In this document: positions 52,248 to 62,907 of the stretch, piece by piece
Numbering within the stretch: position 1 is the first letter of the stretch
Layout: each line of letters opens with the position of its first letter
Assembly (NCBI GenBank): GCA_963693365.1
Contig: CAVNZM010000012.1
Span: 3,348,001-3,412,000 of the forward strand
Reading direction: 5' to 3'
From: Amoebidium appalachense
Lineage: Eukaryota > Ichthyosporea
DNA: 64,000 bases
Made by a program: the position numbers and the translations under genes
Notes under the pieces: generated by a model
The model's input: only the letters and a program-made list of their open reading frames with translations
Database searches by the model: none
Told to the model about the DNA's origin: nothing

Positions 52248-52511
52248 ATGGCCAACACCTACCAAATCGTGCTGAACGACCAGTTTCAGCCCCTCACTGC
52301 GCGTACGTCAAACGCCACGCACACAGACTTTAGCTACTATGGCCAGCAGGCGATGGCACAGGCCGTTGCGGACAAGATATGCCCGCACGGTACCCGCCAC
52401 CCCTTCTTCCTCAAACCAAGCACCATGGCAGGGTCTGCAGCAGGCCGATTTGCTCGCCCCAGACCCACCTTTGCGGCACTCAGGCGTGCACATGGCAGGC
52501 CCATGCACTGA
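52248..52511 (+). CDS. Small Polinton protein, unknown
   Basis: 87 residues from MANTYQIVLNDQFQPLT, with start context ACCATGG. The C-terminus is basic (RFARPRPTFAALRRAHGRP). No family is recognised; the arrangement in a plus-strand series suggests co-expression with the neighbours. Confidence 0.45.
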   Translation: MANTYQIVLNDQFQPLTARTSNATHTDFSYYGQQAMAQAVADKICPHGTRHPFFLKPSTMAGSAAGRFARPRPTFAALRRAHGRPMH

Positions 52512-52608
52512 CCGTTAGTGTACGTAGTAGGCCATGGCCAAGCGGGCAATTGGCAACCAAAAATAAAAATATTGTGCATGCATAAGTAAACGTGCAAGTC
52601 ACGTCACC

Positions 52609-53190
52609 ATGGGGGTGTCATCGCAAGGCAGGAGCGGCAACACGCGTGTCATCTACGTGCAGAACCGGCCAAACAAGGCCTCAGAGGTAGCCAAGTGGGT
52701 GGGGGCCCTGGCGGGCGGTGCTGCCTTGGGGGCAGGGGGGTACTATGCATGGAAGCACAAGGGGGACATTGCGAGGGGGGTGGGCAACTACATGTACAAC
52801 AAGGCTGCGGATGCTGCCACCTACACTGCAGGAAGGCGGGGGAGGCGGGGGGGGACGGTGTTCAAGGGCCTCAAGGGGGTAGCGCGTGCCACAGGCGATG
52901 CTGCCATGCAGGGCACGCAGCGTGCAGGGCAGGGCGCGCAGAATGGTGCATTCAGTGCGTGGAAGACCCTGAGGAATGGCACGAGGGATGCGGGCAACTA
53001 CCTGCTGCACAACACCCAGGATGCGTTGGGATATGGTCCTTATAACTTGAATGCTGCAGGCACACGCACGGGAAACAGCTACGAGTGGAGAGGGGGTGGA
53101 GGGGGCGGTGCGCAGGTGCTTGTCGGCGGTAAGCCCTACGTCTGGCCGCCAGCCAGGTCGCCAAACGTATCGGGACGCGGCATCCTCTAA
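52609..53190 (+). CDS. Gly/Arg-rich protein with one hydrophobic segment
   Basis: 193 residues. A hydrophobic stretch WVGALAGGAALGAGGYYAW lies at about residues 31-49 and could span a membrane. It is followed by basic, Gly/Ala/Asn-rich repeats and a Gly-rich patch. The start context is ACCATGG. It may be a membrane-active or DNA-binding virion protein; no family is recognised. Confidence 0.5.
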   Translation: MGVSSQGRSGNTRVIYVQNRPNKASEVAKWVGALAGGAALGAGGYYAWKHKGDIARGVGNYMYNKAADAATYTAGRRGRRGGTVFKGLKGVARATGDAAMQGTQRAGQGAQNGAFSAWKTLRNGTRDAGNYLLHNTQDALGYGPYNLNAAGTRTGNSYEWRGGGGGGAQVLVGGKPYVWPPARSPNVSGRGIL

Positions 53191-53475
53191 TGGAACCTTC
53201 CGTTTATGGTAAGTGTGCAGGGAAAAACCGTTGGCGGGCGGTGCGAGCGGCCAATCAAATTTTGTAGAATTTGTTGACTTGCATTCCATTGGCAACTCCC
53301 CTGCGCTCCTATTGGACGCCTAGGGCAACAGGAGTCACCGAATTTTGGAGCACGGTAGCATGTGTGCACCGGAGGGCACAAAAGCCACCTGCAAACGTTC
53401 CTTCTTCAAACACTTTTTCTTATATTCTAAGCCACTCTAGCCTGGTCTTTTTGCAAGCAGCGAACTTTGGAAACC
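53191..53475 (+). promoter_or_regulatory. Promoter-like region with CCAAT boxes
   Basis: It contains CCAATC (53,231), CCATTGG (near 53,286) and CTATTGGACGCC (near 53,311), then a pyrimidine-rich segment before the ATG at 53,476. The ATTGGACGCC word is also repeated at 58,540-58,710. Confidence 0.5.
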
Positions 53476-54621
53476 ATGGCAGACCTCTCCTTCCTGCCCC
53501 CTCTAGATCTAGACGATGCTGATGTTCTTGCTGCCGCCGCAGCAACCATTTCTGTGCCAGCCCGCAGGCCTCCTCCTGGCCGCACCTTCTCCTGGCATCT
53601 CAAAGATTTGGATCTTGACACTGTTCTGCTTCAACCCTTCTACGCATCCTACCGCACGCTTGCTGAGGGGTATGCAGCACAGCCCAGTGTTTCCGCCAAC
53701 GCAGCGTCCTTCCTCCTCTCCGCCAAGAAAGGTGACTTCTTCGCTGGCTATGATGCAGGGGGCGAAGTCTACTTCCAAAAACGCTTCACGGGTCTAGATG
53801 ACTTTGATGGGGCATGGCTCCCTGAGATGCTGGTGCGTGGTACCATCTCTGAGCCTGCAGAACTGGCTGAACTGCACGGCAAGTCGCTTTTGGCAACACT
53901 CGCGTGCCGCAACGCCCTCATGCTCAAGGGGGTGGCTGCTGCTGTGGTAGACATCCTCCTACCGCAGTTCACAGAGCATGAGAGATCCACTAGGCACAAG
54001 GTAGAGACAGACCCTCAGTTGGTTGGCGACTACATGCAGAGGTACCTGGAGGAGATAGAGGCCAACTGGGAGCCCATCGTCGGGATGTGCAAGGCAGGAC
54101 TCACTCCCCACAGGGAGAGAGAGGTGGCCCGCCACCTGGCTCGTGTTGTTGCTGGCTTCCTGCAGACCATGGTGGCCACTGCAAAGGCAGCCAAGTTGAA
54201 GTCCACGCCCCTCTTCAAAGGGGTCGCCATGGATGTCCTCCATGACATGCAGGCATTGCTGCGTGGGGTTGCGAATGAGCGTATGTATGGTGCAGGTGAG
54301 AAGATTGTGTTTGCAGGGCTGATCAAGAAAAACATCCACAAGGAGGCACCATCACGGCGCAAGTCCGGCACGTTCATCGACATTGCCCCCAAGGAGAAGG
54401 AAAACCTTGCCCCCCTCCGCAGCAGCAGCACCAACAGCAACACCCCCTACAACAACAACAACAACATCATGACGGTCGGTGCCCCCTACTTCTACGGTAG
54501 GACCCGGGTGCCTAACTTACTCCGTACCTCAGCGGCACCGCCCCCTCAAGACTGTGAACCAAGGCTACATGGGCTAGTGCACAGGATAGGGGGGCTGTGC
54601 CCTAAACTTTGCCATTTTTAA
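53476..54621 (+). CDS. Polinton-region protein, unknown function
   Basis: 381 residues from MADLSFLPPLDLDDADV (ATG 53,476, context ACCATGG; the ATG at 53,467 is less likely). The protein is mostly helical (AELAELHGKSLLATLACRNA, REVARHLARVVAGFLQTMVA) with an Asn/Ser-rich C-terminal third. No catalytic motif is seen. GC-rich codon use matches the Polinton genes. A core or replication accessory protein is possible but not shown. Confidence 0.55.
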   Translation: MADLSFLPPLDLDDADVLAAAAATISVPARRPPPGRTFSWHLKDLDLDTVLLQPFYASYRTLAEGYAAQPSVSANAASFLLSAKKGDFFAGYDAGGEVYFQKRFTGLDDFDGAWLPEMLVRGTISEPAELAELHGKSLLATLACRNALMLKGVAAAVVDILLPQFTEHERSTRHKVETDPQLVGDYMQRYLEEIEANWEPIVGMCKAGLTPHREREVARHLARVVAGFLQTMVATAKAAKLKSTPLFKGVAMDVLHDMQALLRGVANERMYGAGEKIVFAGLIKKNIHKEAPSRRKSGTFIDIAPKEKENLAPLRSSSTNSNTPYNNNNNIMTVGAPYFYGRTRVPNLLRTSAAPPPQDCEPRLHGLVHRIGGLCPKLCHF

Positions 54622-54683
54622 TTTTTTTTAGTAAAGTACCTTAAAGTTTGAGCATGCCATGGCCTCATTAACATAGACACCGT

Positions 54684-55116
54684 TGTGATTTGTGTATACA
54701 TAGTGGGCAGTGCCCTTTATTTTCACGTTTTTTTTTCTTCTTCTTTTATACCAAGAATTGAACCGACGGCAAAAATAAACTTTTGTTTTTTTACGAAAGT
54801 TCCAAGAAAAAAACAGAGCACAAGCTGAAGACTACCATGGTGCATTGCACACGTGTGCCTGCACGTGTGCGTGTGTGTGCATGTGTGTGCATGTGTGTGC
54901 TTGTGTGTGCCAAAACACTCTAACAAAAATCTATGAAGATTTTAACGATAAAAAATAAAAAAACTTTGTGATCTGTGGATGCATTGGGCGGAGCCCTTTA
55001 TTTTCACGTTTTTTTTTTTTTTTCTACAAAAGAAAACCGACGGCAAAAAGATCCAAGGAAAAAAAACAGAGCACAAGTTGAAGACTACTATGGTGCATTG
55101 CACACGTGTGCCTGCA

Positions 55117-55175
<59 letters not shown>

Positions 55176-55247
55176 ATGTGTGTGTGTGTGTGTGTGTGTG
55201 CCAAAAAGGCTCTAACGAAAATCTATGAAATTTTTAATGAAAAATAA
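54684..55247 (+). repeat. Two tandem copies of a ~282-bp non-coding unit
   Basis: Units start at about 54,684 and 54,966. Shared blocks are GCCCTTTATTTTCACGTTTT, ACCGACGGCAAAAA, ACAGAGCACAAG, TGGTGCATTGCACACGTGTG and a GT tract that has expanded in the second copy (about 55,122-55,200). Confidence 0.85.
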
Positions 55248-55334
55248 AAATAAAAACAAAAATAAAAATAAAAAACCAAAGGCAACCAACAGTCACCCTA
55301 CCACACCCTTCTACGTGTGCATGCATGCGTGCAC

Positions 55335-55454
<120 letters not shown>

Positions 55455-55835
55455 GTGGTGTAACTTCTAAGTGTTGCTACCTAAAAGTGCGAAAAGAGAT
55501 GATTGTGAAAATGTTTAAGAGTTTTTTCTAAGTTATTTCTTCACAAAAAAACGAACGAAAACGAGACGAGACTGAGAGAGCTGACAGCTGATAGAGTGCA
55601 CATGGGAGAAAAAAGTGTATACGTAATATTACGTAACATTCAATTTCGCTTGATTTCATTGGCTCATAAGTTACGCAAAGTTCAAGTTGGCGCAATCATT
55701 TACTCTCTCACTCATGTACGTACTAAGTCAACTCAGTCGCGGCGGCACACAGTGTTTTTTTTTTTTTTGGGAAGAAGTTTATTTCGTGGCATCACCCGGA
55801 GGTAAAGAGATTCTGAATAAACAGACATGTGCCTA
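55455..55835. other. Spacer with a 16-bp palindrome and a minus-strand poly-A signal
   Basis: TACGTAATATTACGTA at 55,620-55,635 is a perfect palindrome. TTTATT at 55,778-55,783 is AATAAA on the minus strand, about 53 bases after the stop of the minus-strand gene that ends at 55,836, and is its likely poly-A signal. Confidence 0.5.
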
Positions 55836-56753
55836 TTACATCCTGAGCATTTTGGCCTTGTCCTCCCCAGGCATGGGCGTGCCAGCACGCTTAGCCTGCC
55901 CCATGTCTACATCACCCCCCTCCCCCTCACTACCCGCACCATCACTGACCAACTCCATCAGACCGTCTAAATCAAACACCTGAACCTTGCGGGCAACGAG
56001 CTTGGTGCGCACAGTGTTGTTTTTCTTGTTGTAGATGACACTGGTGGCGGCAGCAGACACCCATGCAGTAACCTCACGGCACTTGGCACGCTGGGAGTTC
56101 ATAAACTCCACAAACTCATCCACAGAGGCCGCGTTGTTGCCCAGCTTGAAGAGGCAGGGGTTGCGGCCAGTGGGGTTGGGGAGCTCCACCGTCACGTTGA
56201 AGTAGGTGTCGCCCAGTGCCCCCTCCATGTCCGCCTTGCTGACGGGGTTGGCACCCAGCACCTCGTACAGGTTGGGGCTGTGTCTGGACCACAGGCTGCT
56301 GCTGGTCTTGACGGCAACGGTGTCCAGATCGACATCCTTGAGCATCTCGTGGTCCTTGTGCATCCACAGCACGTCCTTGGCCATGCTGCACACGTAGGGC
56401 CACAGGCCAACGGCGTAGGCCACCTCAAAGGGCTCAGGGTGGCGCTGGGACTTGATCTTGATTGTGGTTTTGTCGTAGGCAGACAGGTGGGTGCCCAGTT
56501 CAATCAACATCTGCCCGTTGATGTTGATGTTGGGCAGGTTGTACAGCTGCACCACCAGCACGTCGTTCATGACCCAGGGTGCACCCATGGTGGCCTTGCC
56601 CACACCATTGAGGAACACCTCCTTGTACAGCACCATCTTGGCCCCCTCAACGCTGCTGTTGATGTTTTCTTTGCCACTGCTTGCCGCGGCGATGCTGGTC
56701 CTTTTGACGGTGGACAGACCAGTCATTTGACGCAGCAGGGTTGGCTTGACCAT
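55836..56753 (-). CDS. Polinton-region protein with acidic tail, unknown function
   Basis: 305 residues from MVKPTLLRQMTGLSTVKR. The centre is a folded-looking region (VMNDVLVVQLYNLPNINING, DTYFNVTVELPNP), followed by a basic stretch (NKKNNTVRTKLVARKVQVFD) and an acidic segment (SDGAGSEGEGGDVDMG). Beta-rich cores with acidic tails occur in single-stranded DNA-binding proteins, but that is only a guess. The frame is intact and GC-rich. It is convergent with the 53,476 gene. Confidence 0.55.
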   Translation of the reverse strand: MVKPTLLRQMTGLSTVKRTSIAAASSGKENINSSVEGAKMVLYKEVFLNGVGKATMGAPWVMNDVLVVQLYNLPNININGQMLIELGTHLSAYDKTTIKIKSQRHPEPFEVAYAVGLWPYVCSMAKDVLWMHKDHEMLKDVDLDTVAVKTSSSLWSRHSPNLYEVLGANPVSKADMEGALGDTYFNVTVELPNPTGRNPCLFKLGNNAASVDEFVEFMNSQRAKCREVTAWVSAAATSVIYNKKNNTVRTKLVARKVQVFDLDGLMELVSDGAGSEGEGGDVDMGQAKRAGTPMPGEDKAKMLRM

Positions 56754-56913
56754 TTTGCTGTTGCTTGGGGGGTGTGGTGAACGTTACTGTGGTGTGCACC
56801 TCGACTGTGACTGTCTGGCTCATGTTTGGTTGGTGAGATGTTGCCTGTGTGCGGCTGTTTATGTACACGGTGGTAGGATGCAGGGTGCGTTTCTGGCCAA
56901 TGAGGACCGTAAT

Positions 56914-57108
56914 TGTGATGCCAATATGATTGGCTTAGCCGATCTATCCAGTTAATCCGGCTAGGTGACCAATGCGGGCAGAGCCCGACTCGGCGCAGCA
57001 GGCATAAAAACGGAGCAACAGGCTTGAAGCCAGAGGTTCCTTCCACAACCAAACTCTCGTCTTTGTTCCACTCTTCTTCTCCCACTCTCCAACGATTACA
57101 ACTTCACA
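56914..57108 (+). repeat. Left LTR of the non-autonomous element
   Basis: 195 bp with a CATAAAAAC TATA-like box near 57,003. It differs from the right copy at few positions (ATTGGC versus ATTAGC). Confidence 0.85.
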
Positions 57109-58330
57109 TGGTAGCAGAGAGGTCTTTCCTCCTCGAAGGCTTCATTGCCTCGAGCCCTTCTCTGGACATCACCAAGCCATCAGCACGCTATGGGCCCCGT
57201 GCTGCGCTACAACTCTGCTACGCTGCCCTGCTGAGCGCTCTTCTTCTACGCCTGGCTTCTCTTCTGTCTGCACCAGGTCCCGCGCCAGCCCCAGACTGCA
57301 GCCCTACACAAGGAAAGTTTTTCGTTTCTCTCCAGCCCATGTTGCATGTCTGCACATCAGATGCGTGCACATCGTTTTTTCAAAGATCTTCAAAAGTCAA
57401 GCTTTATCAAAAACCGAGAACATGCCATTCATTCATGCTCTTGCTGCACTTTTTACATTTTCCCCACCATTTTCATGTTTTGCCATGACCATCACTAAAT
57501 CAATCATTCATCCGATCAGTTCAATCAATTGACGATCAACCATCAGTGCAATCATTTTCGAAGACATCGCAAATCACTACAATGCACGGATACCAACCAA
57601 CAGTTGTTAACAACCGGCCACCCCCCTTCTTTTTTTCCACCTCTATAACCCGTTTATTTCAACTTCTAAGAAACCTTTACCTCTTACACTGGGCTGGCGG
57701 AACGTGGTTTAGGGGCACAAACAAACAACGACGACTCTAACAGCCCGGTTGGAACCCCACGTCGACTCTGCCCTCGGTGCTTTCCCTTTGCAACAACATA
57801 ACACAACTAACCAAACCTAACCACACACACAACCACACCTGGAAACACCTGTTTCCGTCAACATCCCTTCTGGCCCTATTCAGTATCAACAACCAAGGTT
57901 CACAACATAAACACTTCTAACCACTGACTTTCCCTAGTTCACACACCCCAACCACCACGGCAAGAGCAACTACAACATCGTCCCATTGCCAGCAACAAGG
58001 ACGAGGACGGTCACTGGAGCAACTCTGGAGACAACACTATTAGAAAACCTGGCTCCTATACCTGTGACCCCTCCCTAGAAAAAGACTAGTTGGCACAGGG
58101 AAAATGGAACGCTGAAAGGCCTTTTGGAGGTTTTACCGAGTAAGCAACCGTTATGCACATGCCAGTGTGCCCACCTTTATTGCACGTACATGCAGACCGT
58201 AACTCAGCCTGCATGCATGTATGAGTGCTATGTAACTATTTATAATTTTTTTCAACAACCAACAAAACGTTTATATGTAGACTTTGCTTTACTGTCAAGC
58301 TCGGGGACGAGCTTGCTTGACCCCGTACCA

Positions 58331-58525
58331 TGTGATGCCAATATGATTAGCTTAGCCGATCTATCCAGTTAATCCGGCTAGGTGACCAATGCGGGCAGAG
58401 CCCGACTCGGCGCAGCAGGCATAAAAACGGAGCAACAGGCTTGAAGCCAGAGGTTCCTTCCACAACCAAACTCTCGTCTTTGTTCCACTCTTCTTCTCCC
58501 ACTCTCCAACGATTACAACTTCACA
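58331..58525 (+). repeat. Right LTR of the non-autonomous element
   Basis: Near-exact copy of the left LTR, followed by TAAT. Confidence 0.85.
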
Positions 58526-58540
58526 TAATCCCTGTTCCCT

Positions 58541-58720
58541 GTGCCCTCATTGGACACCTAGAACCACATGTGCCAGTCTAGATTCCGATTGGACGCCTTG
58601 TGCGGCAATTTGCTTTTTTGAGCCGAATTATCATTGGCCGCCCTGCGCATCCGTAATACCATTGGACGCCTTGTACATGGAATTCAGAATTCGAATTCCC
58701 ATTGGACGCCTTGCGCAAAC
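58541..58720 (+). promoter_or_regulatory. Five spaced CCAAT-box repeats
   Basis: ATTGGACACC, ATTGGACGCC (three times) and ATTGGCCGCC occur at about 58,549, 58,589, 58,635, 58,662 and 58,700, each in a loosely repeated unit of 28-45 bases. The same word stands in the promoter of the gene at 53,476, so this may be Polinton promoter DNA separated from the 55,836-56,753 gene by the LTR insertion. Confidence 0.45.
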
Positions 58721-58976
58721 CTTCGCATTCCTTTGATCCGCACTTGTGTACGCACCACATGTACGCGTACACGTACGCGTACACGTGACACGCCCTCTCT
58801 CTCTTTAATTGTTTAATCATTTAATTAAAACCACGTGCTCTGCACGTGTTTTACACACACACAGTGTGTGTGCACGTGCTCATGTACATATATCCACCCA
58901 TATCACATATATGATATCCCATATCGCGATATGTGTACACAGATATCACATATCTCATATTCACATATCCCATATC
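58721..58976. other. Palindromic AT-rich text, no gene
   Basis: Contains a run of ACGCGTACACGTACGCGTAC and then many ATATGTG/CATATC/GATATC words (58,890-58,976). Confidence 0.4.
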
Positions 58977-59048
58977 CTAAGGGGTGCGGGACCGCGTGAA
59001 TGTGACGTCACTTGTGACGTCACCATTCACGGGGTGCCGCGCCCCTTA
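58977..59048. repeat. Near-perfect 72-bp palindrome carrying two CRE sites
   Basis: Arms of about 34 bp, from TAAGGGGTGCGG to GTGACGTCAC and back to CCCCTTA, are separated by TT. Each arm contains TGACGTCA. It could be a fold-back or miniature inverted-repeat element, or a strong bidirectional promoter element. Confidence 0.7.
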
Positions 59049-59503
59049 TTGTAGTATATATATCACACGAATATAAATAATACGAGAGCCATATTGGGAC
59101 CCCTTCCTGACTCGCACGCACGCGAGTATACGTCGCGTTGAGGATGTACTTCATCAACCAACAATTAACATAACAACGAGTACACAGACCTGCCCGGGTG
59201 TACATACACGTCTGGGTGTTCACATCTTCCCCCACACATGACCTTTCTACGTAAACCGGGGATAGGCCTCGAGTAAACAGCGTTAACGTTATAACTTAAC
59301 CGTCGGAACGTATGGCAACGGTGTCCGAAATATGTCCACCATATCGCCAACCTCACCGATCCGCCGAGAATCGATCCAATCACATTATGTACACCATGGG
59401 AATCCGCTTCTGATAGCAAATAGTGATTGGCTAAACCCAATCCGGTTTGCAATTTTTTGTCCGTTTAAGCCTGTACGCACGTTGTTTGCTCCATTTCTCT
59501 TAC
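59049..59503. other. Intergenic sequence
   Basis: No gene is seen. GCCTCGAGTAAACAGCGT near 59,262 repeats a phrase found near 21,298. Confidence 0.3.
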
Positions 59504-59617
59504 CCCTTCCCGCAGGTCCGCAGGTCCTTTCCCGCAGGTCGCCTGGTCGCAGGTCCCTTCCCGCAGGTCGCCTGGTCGCAGTTCCCCTTCCCGCAGGGCG
59601 CCTGGTCACAGGTCCCC
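59504..59617 (+). repeat. Minisatellite of ~30-bp CCCGCAGGTCGCCTGGTC units
   Basis: Three to four imperfect units of CTTCCCGCAGG(T/G)CGCCTGG. Confidence 0.65.
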
Positions 59618-60487
59618 TCCGCAGGTCGCTCAGCCACCGTGCTGAATGGTTTCGACCATGCTGCATGCTGCAGCATCTTCGCCTAACGGCTGAAAGGCCG
59701 TTTGAAGGTTAGTTTTGTGTTGCCTGCTTTTGTGCATGTGGCGTTTGTCTGTCTGGTCTGTGTCCGTGCCTGTGATTATGTCTGTGTCTGTGTCTGTGTC
59801 TGTGTGCGTGTGTGTGTATGTGTGTGTGTGCGCGTGCGTGTGCGTGTGCCTGCTGGCTGCAGATGCACGTTGCCTTTTCACGTTCCTGAACCAGCGACTG
59901 TGGGCACTACTTTTGCTGTTAGCACTATAGCTATCATCCCCTCCACCAGTCGTTCAAGCTATTTTCTGCTTCTCTAGGCTTCATAAGTTCTGGTCCGGGT
60001 TTCCGTCCTTACTATGTTTGAGGTTGGTTCTGTCGACTCTTTTTTTGCCCTCCGCAGGTTGCGCGGCCACCGTGCTGAATGGTTTTGACCATGCTGCATG
60101 CTGCAGCTTCTTCGCCTAACGGCTGGAAGGCCGTTTGAAGGTTAGTTTTGTGTTGCCTGCTTTTGTGCATGTGGCGTTTGTCTGTCTGGTCTGTGTCCGT
60201 GCCTGTGATTATGTCTGTGTCTGTGTCTGTGTCTGTGTGCGTGTGTGTGTATGTGTGTGTGCGTGCGTGCGTGTGCGTGTGCCTGCTGGGTGCAGATGCA
60301 CGTTGCCTTTTCACGTTCATGAACCAGCGACTGTGGGCACTACTTTTGCTGTTAGCACTATAGCTATCATCCCCTCCACCAGTCGTTTGATCAAGCTATT
60401 TTCTGCTTCTCTAGACTTCATAAGTTCTGGTCCGGGTTTCCGTCCTTACTATGTTTGAAATTGGTTCTGTCGACTCTTTCTTTGCCA
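59618..60487 (+). repeat. Two tandem copies of a ~433-bp unit
   Basis: Units start with CTCCGCAGGT at 59,618 and about 60,051 and end GTCGACTCTTT(T/C)TTTGCC. They share an internal CTGTGT repeat and many exact blocks. Differences are few, so the duplication is fairly recent. No coding function is recognised. Confidence 0.88.
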
Positions 60488-60754
60488 CTCTAGAGGTGGG
60501 TACCGGCTCTTTGTCCTATGGCTGCTGTTGTTTCCGTTTTTCGTTTCTGTGTTGCTCACGACCAGACACAATGAAGAGCTTTGTTGTTATCATGGGAGAG
60601 GACTCACAGCATTTTTTATCACATCTACTTACACATGTTGTAGGAGTTTGGTTGATTGTATAGATTAGATGGTTAGTCTTTTTGGGTGGAGGGGAATACG
60701 CTTTCAAGTTGCTTTCGCTTTTAAGTTGCTTTATGCATATCTAACATGCATTGT
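60488..60754. other. Intergenic sequence
   Basis: No feature is recognised. Confidence 0.3.
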
Positions 60755-60762
60755 TCTCCAGG

Positions 60763-60971
60763 AGTTGGCGAACCACCAGGAGATTCTCCGCCGTCTCGAG
60801 AAGAAGGCCACAGAAGAAAAGGAGGAGAAGAAAGACTCCCCCCCCCAGGTCTTCCCCCCCCCCCCCCCCCCTGCCGACGACGGGGCCCCACGTGCTCAGC
60901 AACCTTCGACCCCCACTGCAACCCCTCCCGGCCAGGCTGAGCAGATCAGTGAGAAGGAGACGCCGCCTTAA
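60763..60971 (+). other. Possible terminal exon of a Lys/Glu- and Pro-rich protein
   Basis: After a splice-acceptor-like TTGTTCTCCAG the frame reads ANHQEILRRLEKKATEEKEE, a Pro run and QAEQISEKETPP before TAA. A coiled-coil-like helix with a Pro tail could be a last exon, but no upstream exon is found. It could equally be a chance frame. Confidence 0.2.
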
Positions 60972-61310
60972 AATGCGGCCCCAGCCCAGCCTGTTGTGCT
61001 TGTGTGGTAGTTTTTTTTTTCTTTTTTTTCTTCTTTTTTTTTCTTTTTTTGTCATGATTCGTTTTGGTATTTTTTTTTTTTCATAAGAGTAATGTTGTTA
61101 CGAGATGCGAGATAAAGTAGATAGTAGAGAATGGATGCCACCTGGGGTGGTATGTTAGTTGTGTTGTTAACTTGTGTGCTGTAGGATGCCACCTGGGGTG
61201 GTATATTAGTTGTGTTGTTTACTTGTGTGCTTGATGCCACAAGTACTTAGTAAAAAGAAAAAGTGATCATCTTCGTGTCTGTCTGCAGAACTGGAGGGAG
61301 GGAGGGAGGT
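60972..61310. other. T-rich intergenic DNA with a short duplication
   Basis: Contains T runs (61,010-61,080) and a 58-bp tandem duplication around GATGCCACCTGGGGTGGTAT (61,134 and about 61,187). A G run follows at 61,311-61,330. Confidence 0.5.
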
Positions 61311-61339
61311 GGGGGGGGGGGGGGGGGGGAGGGGTATAC

Positions 61340-62060
61340 AAATTGATAACAATATGGTACGGTATGGTTAACATAAAAGTAAAATGTATATACCGAATAC
61401 CACCCATTTGTTACCAAACGGGCATGTCAACGTATACAAATGGTATCGTAATGTCGTTTTAATGTTATCCGTAATGTATAAATGGTAAACATGTGTCGTT
61501 CTCGTGGTATACCTGGGTTCACCTTTGGTACATGAATTGTAGATTTTAGTTACCTGAAGTATAACTCTTTGTATAGCATTGGTGACTCCTGTGTTATCCC
61601 GTGGTATACAGGAATTTGGCATATTGGTACGAATGCGTCACCACTATGTAAAATAAAGTTAAATTTATGGCAACACAATGTCAACAAATGTATCCGTTCG
61701 GTGTCCGGCGTGGTAAGATGGTGTTACCGTAATGGTATATAATGGTTACCCCGGTATATCAAACAGTTATACCAATATGTACCATTATGGTGTCATTGTG
61801 TACCAACGTTGTACAATCATGTATGCATTAAAGATACCACGTTTGTAACACTGTATATATTATGGTTACCAGACCGTGTAAAACTGTGATATCATTCTGT
61901 GTGACATGCTGGTAACGGTGTGTTATACAGGGTGATACCACTGCCATACTGTTACACATAATTGTAACACGATGTTAGCAATCTGTATTTAGGGTTTGTA
62001 CACTGGTAACATTGTATACCCTCGTACGACATTGGTACCCAAAATGTTATAAAAAGATGA
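61340..62060. repeat. Second GTATAC/GTAACA-rich degenerate island
   Basis: Dense in GTATAC, GGTATAC, GTTACC, GTAACAC, GGTACC and TGTTAC words at irregular short spacing, like 8,740-9,905. No ORF of note. Confidence 0.5.
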
Positions 62061-62064
62061 CAAT

Positions 62065-62720
62065 TCTATGAAAACTACTCCGGGACGTGTGTTGCCTCTA
62101 GGGGGACATCCCCTTGGACGAAAGTGAACCTGCAATGGTTGTAAACCACGGCAAGCCCCCAGTCATCAATTTATTGATCCGTGAGGTCCTTGTGCCCAAA
62201 AAACGGGGGAAGTCTTCGCCCCGTGAAAAAACAGCACGCATGTGTGGATCAATGGGGGTGAGTGTGGGTGTAGGTGGGTGGGTGAAAAGAAAATGTATAG
62301 CCGTAAGGGCTGTAGGTGCTCAACACAGAAGATGTGTTTGTAGCTTTCTGATCTGCTGAAAACTGTCTTGCTTATATACCTAAGCCTACCGACCTGAGCC
62401 AATTGAAAATCGATCCAGTGATATGTGAATCTGAATCGAACCAATCAAAATCGGTCTAGCGATATGTGGAATCTGATGTTTTGATTAGCTAATAGAGGCC
62501 CGTGTGCGAGCGGCCAATTGCGAACTGCTAAAACACGAAACGAAGCCTACATGGTTATGTCAATATCGAACACCCATCCTACGTGTTTACCCAGAAAAAT
62601 ATTTATGTCAATAAATTCCACAATTAAAACCTCTATGAAAACTACTCCGGGACGTGTGTTGCCTCTAGGGGGACATCCCCTTGGACGAAAGTGAACCTGC
62701 AATGGTTGTAAACCACGGCA
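62065..62720 (+). repeat. 89-bp direct repeats flanking 478 bp
   Basis: The copies at 62,065-62,153 and 62,632-62,720 (TCTATGAAAACTACTCC to AACCACGGCA) appear identical. The interior has two related phrases ending CGATCCAGTGATATGTG / CGGTCTAGCGATATGTG. The repeats lack target duplications, so an LTR nature is not supported. Confidence 0.75.
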
Positions 62721-62907
62721 CGAGAGCAGTATGCTTGCTCCAAAGGTTTCACTTAAGGATAGAGGCAAATTTTGGATTTTGTCCTGGTGCAGAGACTAGC
62801 GATCTTGCTAGCCCTGAGATCACAACCTAACCACTGCCGATGGTTGTGATGACGCCAGTAAAGGCGTGCTGGCTTTTACCCCAGCGAGAAGAGGATGAGA
62901 AAAAGAT

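Larger units (their letters stand above)
56914..58525 (+). mobile_element. Non-autonomous LTR element with initiator-tRNA primer site
   Basis: Two 195-bp LTRs (56,914-57,108 and 58,331-58,525) begin TGTGATG and end TTCACA. They are flanked by TAAT (56,910-56,913 and 58,526-58,529). Immediately after the left LTR, TGGTAGCAGAGAGG (57,109-57,122) matches the complement of the 3' end of initiator tRNA-Met except for one inserted base. The 1.2-kb interior has no gag or pol; its longest frame (57,024-57,488) has no motif. Confidence 0.85.

Noticed and set aside
57024-57488. 154-codon frame inside the second non-autonomous LTR element as a gag gene
   Set aside because: It begins within the LTR, has no gag, zinc-knuckle or protease motif, and its composition resembles the non-coding surroundings.
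62114-62359. Possible small gene starting inside the 89-bp repeat
   Set aside because: The start lies in a repeat, the product has no motif, and the second repeat copy does not continue the frame.
62065-62720. 89-bp repeats as LTRs of another miniature element
   Set aside because: There is no target duplication and no primer-binding site, and the shared sequence extends past the would-be TG boundary.
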